Shown here: one piece after another, positions 23,333 to 31,821 of the stretch
Numbering within the stretch: position 1 is the stretch's first letter
Layout of the letters: every line of letters begins with the position of its first letter
Source of the DNA: UBA1794 sp050946375
Lineage (GTDB): Bacteria; Bacteroidota; Bacteroidia; Bacteroidales; Bacteroidaceae
Direction: 5' to 3'
DNA length: 64,000 nucleotides
Assembly: GCA_050946375.1 (NCBI GenBank)
Contig: JBMNUT010000012.1
Location: forward strand, 1 to 64,000
The notes under the pieces: model-generated
The model's database searches: none
The model's input: the letters and a program-made list of their open reading frames with translations, nothing else
What the model was told of the DNA's origin: nothing
Position numbers and translations under genes: made by a program

Positions 23333-24541
23333 ATGGATAATTTCATTTTTCAAAATCCGACCCGCCTGCTTTTCGGTCGGGGCATGATTGCTCATCTGGC
23401 AGAGGAAATCCCTGCAGGAAAGAAAATAATGCTGACCTTCGGCGGCGGTAGCGTGAAGAAGAACGGAGTGTACGACCAAGTAGTCGCTGCTTTAAAAGGC
23501 CGTGATTTCGTAGAATTCTGGGGCATTGAGCCTAATCCTAAGATTGAGACTTTGCGTAAAGCCATCGAATTAGGAAAAAAAGAGAAGGTTGATTTCCTGG
23601 TTGCCGTAGGTGGCGGTTCCGTAATTGACGGTACAAAGCTCATCGGTGGCGGCCTGGTTTACGACGGTGATGCGTGGGATTTGGTAAAAAAAGGCAGTTT
23701 CACCGAAACAGTGCCCGTCGCTTCCGTCCTGACGCTTCCCGCAACTGGTTCCGAGATGAACTATAATGGCGTAATCTCCTGCCTGGAAACAAAAGAAAAG
23801 TTCGCTTTCGTTTCAGTTCATCCGGTCTTTTCCATTTTGGACCCCGAAGCTACGTTCACTCTGCCTGCCCATCAGCTGGCATGCGGCTTGGCCGATACGT
23901 TTGTGCACGTGATGGAGCAATACATGACTTGCCCCGTTGGCCAATCGCGCCTCATGGATCGTTGGGCTGAGGGCATCCTGATGAGTCTTGTGGAAATCGC
24001 TCCCGAAATAATGGCCTTCACCAAAGCGCCTGCCGAGGGTGAAGAAGCTGCCGCTGCAACGGAGCAAGATCTGCAGAAGAAGTACGACTTGATGGCCGAT
24101 TTCATGCTCAATGCTACGATGGGCCTCAACGGTTTTATCGCCATGGGTGTGCGTCAGGACTGGGCTACCCACATGATCGGACACGAAATTACGGCGCTTA
24201 CCGGTCTGACGCACGGCGAAACGCTGGCCATTGTACTCCCCGCTCTGTTGCGCGAGCTGCTGATGCAGAAGCGCGCCAAGCTCCTTCAGTATGGCGAACG
24301 GGTGTGGGGCGTATCTGCCGGGACGCTTGACAATCGTGCCCTTACGGCAATTCAGCACACGGAAGACTTTTTCCGTTCGCTCGGCCTGCGCACTCATCTC
24401 ACGGAGTGCATGAGCGAAGCCGAAGCACAGCAGCTGATTGACGAAATTTCCCGTCGTTTCACAGAGCGCGGCGTGGCATTTGGCGAAGATGCCAATGTCG
24501 ACGGAGCTGTAGCACGTGCCATTCTGGAACGTGCCAAGTAA
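23333..24541 (+). CDS. Iron-containing alcohol dehydrogenase / aldehyde reductase (YqhD/BdhA type)
   Basis: Group III metal-dependent alcohol dehydrogenase, probably NADPH-linked and reducing small or toxic aldehydes. The 402-aa protein has the GGGS nucleotide-binding motif (93-96). The metal ligands line up with YqhD: Asp188, His192, His280 and His294 (DWATHMIGHE, LTHGETLAI). It follows lepA by 25 bp and may be read through from fabI-lepA. The gene ends convergently with the RsmI-like gene, 14 bp apart; its terminator appears to lie inside that gene. Confidence 0.92.
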   Translation: MDNFIFQNPTRLLFGRGMIAHLAEEIPAGKKIMLTFGGGSVKKNGVYDQVVAALKGRDFVEFWGIEPNPKIETLRKAIELGKKEKVDFLVAVGGGSVIDGTKLIGGGLVYDGDAWDLVKKGSFTETVPVASVLTLPATGSEMNYNGVISCLETKEKFAFVSVHPVFSILDPEATFTLPAHQLACGLADTFVHVMEQYMTCPVGQSRLMDRWAEGILMSLVEIAPEIMAFTKAPAEGEEAAAATEQDLQKKYDLMADFMLNATMGLNGFIAMGVRQDWATHMIGHEITALTGLTHGETLAIVLPALLRELLMQKRAKLLQYGERVWGVSAGTLDNRALTAIQHTEDFFRSLGLRTHLTECMSEAEAQQLIDEISRRFTERGVAFGEDANVDGAVARAILERAK

Positions 24542-24555
24542 GAGAAACCGTATTT

Positions 24556-25272
24556 TTAAGCCTTATATATAAGGAATATAGCAGGGCGCTTGCCGAGATC
24601 GGGCAGGCGCCCTTTCCATTGTGCGCAAGTCCGTGTCCCGATGGTCTCGCCGGGGCAGGTTAGTTCCGCTGCAATACACAGCCTCGTCTGGGGGCGGCAA
24701 TTCGAAATGATTTCTTGAGCCAGCCGATTGTTGCGGTAGGGTGTTTCAATGAAGATTTGAGTCTGGTCTTCCGCATAGGCCCTTTGTTCCAATTGCTTGA
24801 GGCGGCGGATGCGTTCCCCCTGGTCGATGGGCAAATAGCCATGGAAGGCAAAGCTCTGTCCGTTGAATCCGGAAGCCATAATACCCAGTAAAATGGACGA
24901 AGGGCCTACGAGTGGCACCACTTTAAGCCCCTTTTTCTGTGCTTGCCCCACGATGTCTGCACCCGGGTCGGCTACTGCCGGGCATCCCGCTTCCGATATT
25001 ACCCCCATGCTTTCCCCCTTTTCCAGCGGGAGCAGGTACTTGCTCAGTTCTTCGGGGTGATTTTCCCGCGTATGTTTGTCGATAGGGTAGAAAGTAAGCG
25101 CCTCGATATCGATGTCGCGGTCGGCCTTCTTCAGGAAGCGGCGCGCCGAGCGTATGTCTTCCACGATGAAATGCCGAATCTGACGGATGATTTCTATATT
25201 CCGGGCCGGCAATACTTCGGCCGGCGGCGTATCGCCCAGGGGGACGGGTATGAGGTAAAGTGCAGGAGTCAT
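24556..25272 (-). CDS. RsmI-like tetrapyrrole-methylase-fold SAM methyltransferase
   Basis: Member of the TP-methylase superfamily nearest to RsmI, which 2'-O-methylates C1402 of 16S rRNA. It has LYLIPVPLGD at the N-terminus, VISEAGCPAVADPG (RsmI: SDAGTP.ISDPG) and VPLVGPSS. At 238 aa it is shorter than RsmI (about 280) and lacks the C-terminal domain, and the SDAGTP motif is altered to SEAGCP. Bacteroidales often carry this as a second, divergent paralogue, so the rRNA target is not certain. It is the third gene of the minus-strand operon, 33 bp after radA. Confidence 0.85.
   Translation of the reverse strand: MTPALYLIPVPLGDTPPAEVLPARNIEIIRQIRHFIVEDIRSARRFLKKADRDIDIEALTFYPIDKHTRENHPEELSKYLLPLEKGESMGVISEAGCPAVADPGADIVGQAQKKGLKVVPLVGPSSILLGIMASGFNGQSFAFHGYLPIDQGERIRRLKQLEQRAYAEDQTQIFIETPYRNNRLAQEIISNCRPQTRLCIAAELTCPGETIGTRTCAQWKGRLPDLGKRPAIFLIYKA
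24583..24615 (+). terminator. Terminator for the dehydrogenase, inside the convergent gene
   Basis: Left arm 24583-24594 (AGGGCGCTTGCC) pairs with 24602-24613 with one G-T wobble, loop of 7, followed by TTT. It sits within the last codons of the opposite-strand methylase gene. Confidence 0.55.
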
Positions 25273-25305
25273 GAGTAATCTTATTTATAATGTACCGTGA
25301 GCATG

Positions 25306-26709
25306 TTATCCGAAAAGCATACGGAAGGCATGTTCTACCTTGCGCACGGGGCGAAGTTCGACGGAGGGAAATTTGGCCGGGTCGAGGCTTCGGAAGTTTT
25401 GCTCGGGCAGAATGAACGTTTTGAAGCCCAGTTTCCCGGCTTCCGCAATGCGCGGTTCGATGCGTGCCACCGGGCGTATTTCTCCGGAGAGCCCTATTTC
25501 TCCGGCCATGCATACCGAAGCGTCGATGGGGGCATCCATGTTGGACGAAAGTATGGCGGAGAGCACCGCCAGGTCAATGGCCGTGTCGCCGATGCGCAGG
25601 CCTCCGGCCATATTGAGGAAGACATCTTTCTGCATGAGCTTGAATCCTACCCGTTTCTCCAGCACGGCCAGCAGCATGTTCATGCGCCTCAGGTCGAATC
25701 CCGTGGCCGAACGCTGGGGAGTGGCGTAGGCGGCGCTGCCCACCAGGGCCTGAACCTCCACGAGCAGAGGGCGTATTCCCTCGATGGCCGAGGCGATGGC
25801 AATTCCGCTCATGCTGCCGCGGTCGGTGGTGAGGAGCAGTTCCGAGGGGTTCTCCACCTGTCTCAGTCCTGTCTGCCGCATTTCGTAGATTCCGAGTTCG
25901 GCACTGTTCCCGAAGCGGTTCTTGGTTGTCCGCAGGATGCGGTACATGTGGTGCGGGTCGCCTTCGAATTGGAGCACCGTGTCGACGATGTGTTCCAGAA
26001 TCTTAGGCCCGGCCAGTGTTCCTTCCTTCGTTATGTGCCCGATGAGCAGCACGGGTGTCCCGCTTTCCTTGGCATATTTCAGTATGGCGGCAGCACATTC
26101 GCGTACTTGCGTGATGCTTCCGGCTGCCGACTCCTGACTTTCGGTCGTAATCGTCTGTATGGAGTCTATGACGAGCAGGTCCGGTTGTATTTCGCGCACC
26201 TGCTGGAAGATGGACTCCAGCGAGGTTTCGCACAAAATGTGAATTTCTTCGGGGATAGGGTTGCCGTTTGCCAGCCGGTCTGCCCGCAGTTTGAGCTGGC
26301 GGGCGCTTTCCTCGCCGGATACGTACAGCACGCGCCGGTTGTCGAGGTGCAGTACGGTCTGCATGACCAGCGTCGATTTCCCGATTCCCGGCTCGCCTCC
26401 CAAGAGGACCAAGCTGCCGGGCACGAGACCGCCGCCCAGTACGCGGTTCAGCTCCGTATCGTTCATGTCGATGCGCGGCTCGGCTTCGGCGTCTATTGCC
26501 TGCAGTCGTACCGGTTGCTTGGTGCCCTGGCGGGGTGTGCCGTGGCTGCCGGCCGAACTCTGCCAGGCCGGTACGCGCGAGGCGCTCTCTTTCCGCACGG
26601 TTATTTCCTTGAAGCTGTTCCAGGTACCGCATGCCGGGCATTTTCCCAGCCACTTCGGCGAGTCATATCCGCATTGGGAACAGACGTAAGCTACCTTATC
26701 CTTCGGCAT
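25306..26709 (-). CDS. radA: DNA repair protein RadA (Sms)
   Basis: RecA-like ATPase that processes recombination intermediates. The 467-aa protein has all landmarks: the N-terminal zinc finger (Cys10, Cys13, Cys24, Cys27), Walker A GEPGIGKST (105-113), Walker B LLVIDSIQ, the RadA motif KNRFG (263-267) and a C-terminal Lon-like domain. It begins 6 bp after the stop of the PD-(D/E)XK gene. The long open frame on the opposite strand is a codon-bias shadow. Confidence 0.96.
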   Translation of the reverse strand: MPKDKVAYVCSQCGYDSPKWLGKCPACGTWNSFKEITVRKESASRVPAWQSSAGSHGTPRQGTKQPVRLQAIDAEAEPRIDMNDTELNRVLGGGLVPGSLVLLGGEPGIGKSTLVMQTVLHLDNRRVLYVSGEESARQLKLRADRLANGNPIPEEIHILCETSLESIFQQVREIQPDLLVIDSIQTITTESQESAAGSITQVRECAAAILKYAKESGTPVLLIGHITKEGTLAGPKILEHIVDTVLQFEGDPHHMYRILRTTKNRFGNSAELGIYEMRQTGLRQVENPSELLLTTDRGSMSGIAIASAIEGIRPLLVEVQALVGSAAYATPQRSATGFDLRRMNMLLAVLEKRVGFKLMQKDVFLNMAGGLRIGDTAIDLAVLSAILSSNMDAPIDASVCMAGEIGLSGEIRPVARIEPRIAEAGKLGFKTFILPEQNFRSLDPAKFPSVELRPVRKVEHAFRMLFG

Positions 26710-26715
26710 GGGCGG

Positions 26716-27477
26716 TTATGGTTTTAGCGATTCCCGCTCCAGTCCTTCTTTGCGCACGCGCAACATGGCGCAGACTTCTGCCCGCAGGTACGGCAACTCG
26801 ATGAGGTGATAGTCGTCGTAGGTAGGGTGGAGTACGACGAGCGAACTGCTTTGCAGCGTGATTCCGTAGTGCTTCTCCAGAATGTAGCGGTACAGGCTCT
26901 GCTGGAGGGCGTAGTGGAAATAGGAAGTGTTGTCTATGTGGGCTATCGGGGTAAAGGCTTTTTGCCCGAACCGGCATTCTTTGATTACTTCGCCCCGCCG
27001 TCCGATGAGTTTGCTGCTGCGCTTCCAGTCGTACATGCGGTACTGGCCGTCGCGTTTCTCCAGCAGGTCGATGGTGCCGGCTATGCGGTGTTCCTCGTCG
27101 TAGATGCTCCATTCCGTGCGGAAGGGCATCAGTGCGGGATGGTCGTGCCGGAACTTCAAGAACAGGGGGAAAGCCTCTCCGTCTGTTTCGCAGGGCATCC
27201 CGAGCAGATACTGCTCAATGTTGTGGTGCAGGCGCGTGCCCAGTTCGGCGGCCATCTGTCCTTTCCGTTTCCATCGCTCGATGAGTTCTTCCGGCGTGCA
27301 ATGCTCGGCGGCTGCTTTCCGCTGCGCCCAGTATTCCGTGTCGAACTGCGGGAAGAATCCGGAGAGGAAGTTCGTGACCGATTGGTAGCGCGTACCGCGT
27401 ACTGTATATACATGCTCTTCCGGCTCAAACTGTATGAAGGAATCGCGCGGGTGGGCATTTTGTTCGTTGAAGTTCAT
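26716..27477 (-). CDS. PD-(D/E)XK nuclease-superfamily protein
   Basis: 253-aa protein with a RecB/AddB-like nuclease core: LGTRLHHNIEQYL (His84), GTIDLL (Asp137) and YDWKRSS (Asp150, Lys152) form the expected H...D...DxK order. It may act in DNA repair with RadA, 6 bp downstream in the same operon. The start at 27477 is preferred: an upstream in-frame extension to 27666 crosses a minus-strand -7 element (27523-27530) and a 22-bp repeat array. Target and polarity of any nuclease activity cannot be told. Confidence 0.82.
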   Translation of the reverse strand: MNFNEQNAHPRDSFIQFEPEEHVYTVRGTRYQSVTNFLSGFFPQFDTEYWAQRKAAAEHCTPEELIERWKRKGQMAAELGTRLHHNIEQYLLGMPCETDGEAFPLFLKFRHDHPALMPFRTEWSIYDEEHRIAGTIDLLEKRDGQYRMYDWKRSSKLIGRRGEVIKECRFGQKAFTPIAHIDNTSYFHYALQQSLYRYILEKHYGITLQSSSLVVLHPTYDDYHLIELPYLRAEVCAMLRVRKEGLERESLKP

Positions 27478-27522
27478 GTCTTTTTTCTTTACGTGTAGCG
27501 GCAGATGTCTGCTGTTATAGGG

Positions 27523-27530
27523 CAAAGGTA
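27523..27530 (-). promoter_or_regulatory. -7 element for the nuclease-radA-methylase operon
   Basis: Minus strand TACCTTTG, exact match, 46 bp upstream of the start at 27477. Confidence 0.6.
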
Positions 27531-27557
27531 ACGATTTTGAGGCGATGTAGGGCGTTT

Positions 27558-27623
27558 CCCTTGCAGCTTTTTCGTGTTTCCCTTGCAGCTTTTTGGGAAA
27601 AGTGGCGGCACTTTCGGGAGAGT
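27558..27623. repeat. 22-bp-period tandem repeat, three units
   Basis: Units 27558-27579 and 27580-27601 share CCCTTGCAGCTTTTT exactly; the third (27602-27623) begins GTGGCGGCACTTTC and belongs to the same family. The array lies between divergent promoters. Confidence 0.75.
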
Positions 27624-27731
27624 CCGGCGGGTGAAATACCGAAAAATGGTTATTGTGGGTGTGCATACTACCCGCTTATTCGTACTGTAAAATCGCTATT
27701 TTTTGCGATTTCATCCCGTTTTCCTTTCTCG

Positions 27732-27739
27732 TACTTTTG
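27732..27739 (+). promoter_or_regulatory. -7 element for the TonB receptor operon
   Basis: TACTTTTG, exact match, 43 bp upstream of the preferred ATG (27782). No obvious Fur box is recognised by eye. Confidence 0.55.
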
Positions 27740-27781
27740 CAGTCGATTTTAGAAATGTAAATGCTTGTTGGAAAAATGATT

Positions 27782-30199
27782 ATGGATAAGATTCTGTGTA
27801 CGCTTATCTTTTCTTGTATTTGTACATTGTTTCCTCTTTCAGCACAGCACCACGGCAAAGAACATCGTCACAGGGAGCTTACGGAAATCGTAGGCCGTGT
27901 CCTCAACGAAGCGGGAGAGCCGGTTGCCGGTGCTACGGCCTACTTGGACGGAACCGCCCACGTGACCGAAACGGACGGGAAGGGAAGATTCCGCCTCAAA
28001 GGCATCGACGCACGCGAATATGTACTCGTCGTTCTGGCCGAAGGCTGCAAACGGCAGGAAAAGGCAGTGGATTTGAAAGGAAAGAGACGGCTCGAAGTGG
28101 AATTCCGCCTGGAGCGCGAACTGAAACAGCTGGACAAGCTGGTCGTAACCTCCAGCCGCATCAGCCAGGTACGCCACTCGGCCTTCAATGCGGTAGCCAT
28201 CGATACGGAAAAGATGTTCAACTCTTCGAAAAACCTGAGTGACGCGCTGGCCAAAGCGCCGGGCATGAAGCTGAGAGAGTCGGGTGGTGTGGGCTCGGAC
28301 CTCTCGGTTACGATGGACGGCTTTACGGGAAAACACGTAAAGGTCTTCATCGACGGCGTCCCGCAGGAAGGGGTATCGAGCGGAACCTTCGGGCTGAACA
28401 ATATTCCCGTCAGCTTTGCCGAGCGCATCGAGGTATATCGTGGCGTAGTGCCCGTAGGCTTCGGTACGGATGCCTTGGGGGGCATCGTGAACATCGTGAC
28501 CAAAAAGAACCGGCGCGCCAGCTGGTTTCTGGATGCGTCCTACTCCTATGGCTCGTTCAATACGCACAAGTCGAACGTTACCTTCGGGCAGACATTCAAG
28601 AACGGCTTCACTTACGAGATAAACGCCTTCCAGAATTATTCAGACAACGACTACTATGTGGACGCGCCGGTAAAGAATTTCGAGACCGGGGCGCTCGACG
28701 TGACCAAACTCGAGCATATAAAGCGTTTTAACGACACGTATCACAACGAGGCCGTCGTGGCCAAACTGGGAGTCACGGGCAAGTCCTGGGCCGACCGCCT
28801 GATGTTGGGCTTCACCTACTCGCACATGTATAAGGAAATCCAGACCGGTGTGCGCCAAAAGACCGTCTTCGGCGCGAAGCACCGCCGCGGCTATACGCTG
28901 ATGCCCTCGCTGGAATACTCGAAACGCGACCTCTTCCTGGACGGACTGGATGCGGTATTTACGGCCAACTACAACCGGAATGCCGTGACCAATATCGATA
29001 CGGCTCGCGTGCGCTACAACTGGCGCGGAGAAACGGCGCCCAATAATTCGCCCGGCGAGCAGTCGTACCAGAATTCGCGGGCGGACAACGACAACTGGAA
29101 TGCCACTCTGACGCTGAACTACCGCCTCGGCACGTGGCACCTCTTCACGTTCAGCAACACGTTCAATGCCTTCCGGCGAAACAATACTTCCTTTTTGGCC
29201 GCCGAGGAGCAGGAAGACGCCATAGCCAAGGAGACGACGAAGAACATCGCCGGCCTTTCGTACCGACTGATGCCCTCGGAGCGCTGGAACGTATCGGTCT
29301 TCGGAAAATACTACCACCTCTATGTGGCCGGTCCCATAGCGGAAACTTCCACGCAGAGCTCCTATGTCCGCACAAGCCGCTCGCTCAACAGCATGGGCTA
29401 CGGCGCAACGGCCACTTACTTCCTGCTGCCCGGCCTGCAGGCCAAGTTCTCCTACGAAAAGGCCTACCGCCTGCCGACCACCGAGGAGATGTTTGGCGAC
29501 GAAGACCTGGAGAGCGGCGACGTGACCATCGACCCGGAGAACAGCGACAACCTCAACTTCAACCTGAGTTACAGCCGCTCGTTCGGACGCCATGCCATCT
29601 ATGCCGAGGGAAGCCTCATCTATCGCAACACAAAGGACTACATACAGCGCAACATCGTGGCCCTCGACGGCAACCGCGAAGCGGCGAGCTACACGAACTA
29701 CGGCAAGGTGCTGACCAAGGGATACAGCCTCTCGCTGCGTTACGACCTCACCCGCTGGATAAGCCTGGGCGGCAATTATACGCAAATCGACGTGCGCGAC
29801 AACGAAAAGTACCAGATCGGCAGCACGGGCGGCTCAGTGGCCAATCTGGCCTACAAGGCGCGCATGCCGAACGTGCCCTACCGTTTTGCCGATATGGACG
29901 TGAGCTTCTACTGGCCGGACCTGGGGAAAGAAGGAAACCTGCTTACCCTGACCTACGAAGGGCAGTACACGCACAGTTTTTCCTACATGTCGGAAGTCAT
30001 CGGCATGACCGACGGCGAATACCTTGTGCCCGACCAGTTTGCGCACAACCTCTCGCTTTCGTACAGCCTGTGCCGCGGGCGCTACAATTTCTCCTTCGAG
30101 TGCCGTAACTTCACCAATGAGAAACTGTACGACAACTTCAGCCTTCAGAAGGCCGGCCGCGCCTTCTACGGCAAAGTCCGCGTATGCTTCGGCAACTGA
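27782..30199 (+). CDS. TonB-dependent outer-membrane receptor, probably for iron or siderophore
   Basis: Outer-membrane beta-barrel importer energised by TonB. The preferred start (27782) gives a clean signal peptide ending LSAQ; ATGs at 27761 and 27776 are alternatives. After a His-rich stretch comes a carboxypeptidase-regulatory-like beta domain (EIVGRVLNEAGEPVAGATAYL), then the plug (VTSSRISQ...; DGFTGKHVKVFIDGVP; GTDALGGIVNIVTKK) and the barrel, ending KVRVCFGN. About 805 aa. The next genes are a DUF4374 lipoprotein and a PepSY membrane protein, an arrangement typical of Bacteroidetes iron-siderophore loci; there is no SusD partner. Substrate is inferred from context. Confidence 0.9.
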   Translation: MDKILCTLIFSCICTLFPLSAQHHGKEHRHRELTEIVGRVLNEAGEPVAGATAYLDGTAHVTETDGKGRFRLKGIDAREYVLVVLAEGCKRQEKAVDLKGKRRLEVEFRLERELKQLDKLVVTSSRISQVRHSAFNAVAIDTEKMFNSSKNLSDALAKAPGMKLRESGGVGSDLSVTMDGFTGKHVKVFIDGVPQEGVSSGTFGLNNIPVSFAERIEVYRGVVPVGFGTDALGGIVNIVTKKNRRASWFLDASYSYGSFNTHKSNVTFGQTFKNGFTYEINAFQNYSDNDYYVDAPVKNFETGALDVTKLEHIKRFNDTYHNEAVVAKLGVTGKSWADRLMLGFTYSHMYKEIQTGVRQKTVFGAKHRRGYTLMPSLEYSKRDLFLDGLDAVFTANYNRNAVTNIDTARVRYNWRGETAPNNSPGEQSYQNSRADNDNWNATLTLNYRLGTWHLFTFSNTFNAFRRNNTSFLAAEEQEDAIAKETTKNIAGLSYRLMPSERWNVSVFGKYYHLYVAGPIAETSTQSSYVRTSRSLNSMGYGATATYFLLPGLQAKFSYEKAYRLPTTEEMFGDEDLESGDVTIDPENSDNLNFNLSYSRSFGRHAIYAEGSLIYRNTKDYIQRNIVALDGNREAASYTNYGKVLTKGYSLSLRYDLTRWISLGGNYTQIDVRDNEKYQIGSTGGSVANLAYKARMPNVPYRFADMDVSFYWPDLGKEGNLLTLTYEGQYTHSFSYMSEVIGMTDGEYLVPDQFAHNLSLSYSLCRGRYNFSFECRNFTNEKLYDNFSLQKAGRAFYGKVRVCFGN

Positions 30200-30220
30200 C
30201 CGCCGCATGACGGCCCGAAA

Positions 30221-30286
30221 AGTGCCGGCACTTTTGACTGAAAGCGCTGCCGCTTTTTGGAAAAAGATACAACACTTTTATCTCAT
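30221..30286. repeat. 22-bp-period repeat between TonB receptor and DUF4374 genes
   Basis: Units 30221-30242 (AGTGCCGGCACTTTTGACTG...), 30243-30264 and 30265-30286 (weakest). The first unit is a palindrome, AGTGCCGGCACT, and could form a hairpin within the operon. Confidence 0.65.
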
Positions 30287-30313
30287 ACATTCACCTCAAA
30301 ATTCCAAAAGACA

Positions 30314-31735
30314 ATGAAGAAAACCTTTTTTTACCTCATGATGTGTTCGCTGGTAGGCGGCTCTTTCCTGGCTTCCTGCTCGGACGACGACAGCAATCCC
30401 TCTGTTACTCCGCCTGCTGGCGGCGGCACAGGCTCGGGCGACTCTACGCGCTACGTGATAGCGGCTACTACGCAGGCTTCCGGAACGGAGACCAATGTGC
30501 TCCTTCTCGCCAACAGTCTGGACAGCGGCGTGGTAACCTCGGTGAATAACGGCTTGCAGAACGACGGCGCGGCATACTGGGCTTTCAACCAGGGGAAGTA
30601 CCTCTACGGGCTGAGCTACCATCAGGGTTCGGCCGGAACGACGCAGTCTTTCTACCTCAACACGGCCTTCAATCTGGTGCGCCGCCCCATGGAGTACGAA
30701 GTGAGCCGCTTCACCACTTGGGGAAACTATGACAACTACATCATGACCACCTCTACGGGCGACGGCCAGCTCCCTGCCGATGAGAACGGATACATCCCGC
30801 AGTCCATTCTGATTTCCTACCTGAATGTGGATGCGCAGACGCATACTGTCAACTCGACCGCCGACGAGGCTTACCGCGCCGAGAACTACCTTGGAACGGG
30901 CGAGTACGTGACTTTGGCCGGACTGGAGCAAGTGGGCGAGAAGATATACAGTGTGGCCGTCCCCATGGGCCTGAGCCAATACGGCACGAAGTACGACGGC
31001 GGCCGCTGGGTACGGGCAGGCTTCGAAGACCTGATCAAGACGGAATCCGGCGGACAGGGCAGCTCCGGTTATGAAAAAGACGAGCTGCAGTGGACGCAAT
31101 ACCCCGACTCTTGCCACATCGTCATCTTCGACGACCAGACGCTCATGGCTAAGAAAATCCTGCGTACCGACAAGATCAGTTACGCCTGCGGCCGCAACCG
31201 TTCGCAATACTACCAGATGATTTGGAAAGCCGACGACGGCTATGTGTACGTTTTCTCGCCCAGCTACGCCAAGCAGATGAGCGATTCGCGCCAGCAGACT
31301 ACGCTCCCCGCCGGAGTCATCCGCATCAATACGGCCACCGAGGAGATAGATGCCAATTATTACTGCAACCTTGAGGAACAATCCGGCGGCCGTTCGTTCC
31401 TGCGCTCCTGGTATGTAGGCGGAAAGTACTTCCTCTTGCTCATGTATAACATGCCCTTCCCCGCATCGACCAGCGACGGACTGGCTGCAAACGGGCTCGC
31501 AATTTACGACGCGGAAGCCCGAAAACTGACAAGCGTTACCGGTTTGCCCTCGTCGGTTTCCTCCTTGGGCGGAACGGCCTATATGGAGAACGGCATAGCT
31601 TACGTGGCTGTTACGACAACCGACGGCTATCCGGCCATCTACCGCATAGACCCCGCTACGGCTGCGGCTACTAAAGGCCTGACAATCCAAGCCACCAGCC
31701 TTGACGGCGTAGGGAAACTGAGCGTAGTGCGGTAA
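30314..31735 (+). CDS. DUF4374 surface lipoprotein
   Basis: 473-aa lipoprotein; the start at 30314 gives a typical signal ending SFLASC with SDDDS after the Cys, consistent with surface display. The body matches DUF4374, repeated beta-propeller-like segments (YVIAATTQASGTETNVLLLA; DGAAYWAFNQGKYLYGLSY). In Bacteroidales this family sits next to TonB receptors and PepSY proteins and has been linked by context to heme or siderophore capture. An upstream in-frame start at 30257 is rejected because it lies in the repeat. Confidence 0.88.
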   Translation: MKKTFFYLMMCSLVGGSFLASCSDDDSNPSVTPPAGGGTGSGDSTRYVIAATTQASGTETNVLLLANSLDSGVVTSVNNGLQNDGAAYWAFNQGKYLYGLSYHQGSAGTTQSFYLNTAFNLVRRPMEYEVSRFTTWGNYDNYIMTTSTGDGQLPADENGYIPQSILISYLNVDAQTHTVNSTADEAYRAENYLGTGEYVTLAGLEQVGEKIYSVAVPMGLSQYGTKYDGGRWVRAGFEDLIKTESGGQGSSGYEKDELQWTQYPDSCHIVIFDDQTLMAKKILRTDKISYACGRNRSQYYQMIWKADDGYVYVFSPSYAKQMSDSRQQTTLPAGVIRINTATEEIDANYYCNLEEQSGGRSFLRSWYVGGKYFLLLMYNMPFPASTSDGLAANGLAIYDAEARKLTSVTGLPSSVSSLGGTAYMENGIAYVAVTTTDGYPAIYRIDPATAAATKGLTIQATSLDGVGKLSVVR

Positions 31736-31767
31736 TACTTGTAGCATTTTTCCCATAACCCATATTG

Positions 31768-31810
31768 GAGAGACGCCGCCCCTTTGACCCCGGAGGCCGG
31801 CGTCCCTCTC
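31768..31810 (+). terminator. GC-rich hairpin between DUF4374 and PepSY genes
   Basis: GACGCCG (31772-31778) pairs with CGGCGTC (31798-31804), extended by GAGAG/CTCTC with a bulge. There is no T-run, so it may be a partial terminator or an mRNA-processing or stability structure within the operon. Confidence 0.4.
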
Positions 31811-31821
31811 ATTTAAAAACC

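Noticed and set aside
24561..24574. CCTTATATATAAGG palindrome as an operator
   Set aside because: It lies within the last codons of the RsmI-like gene and is explained by coding sequence; no second copy with a matching context.
25297..26727. 476-codon plus-strand frame across radA
   Set aside because: Exact mirror of radA; no ribosome-binding site, low-complexity product.
26716..27666. 63-residue N-terminal extension of the PD-(D/E)XK protein
   Set aside because: It would cross the -7 element and the 22-bp repeat array; the start at 27477 fits both promoter and family.
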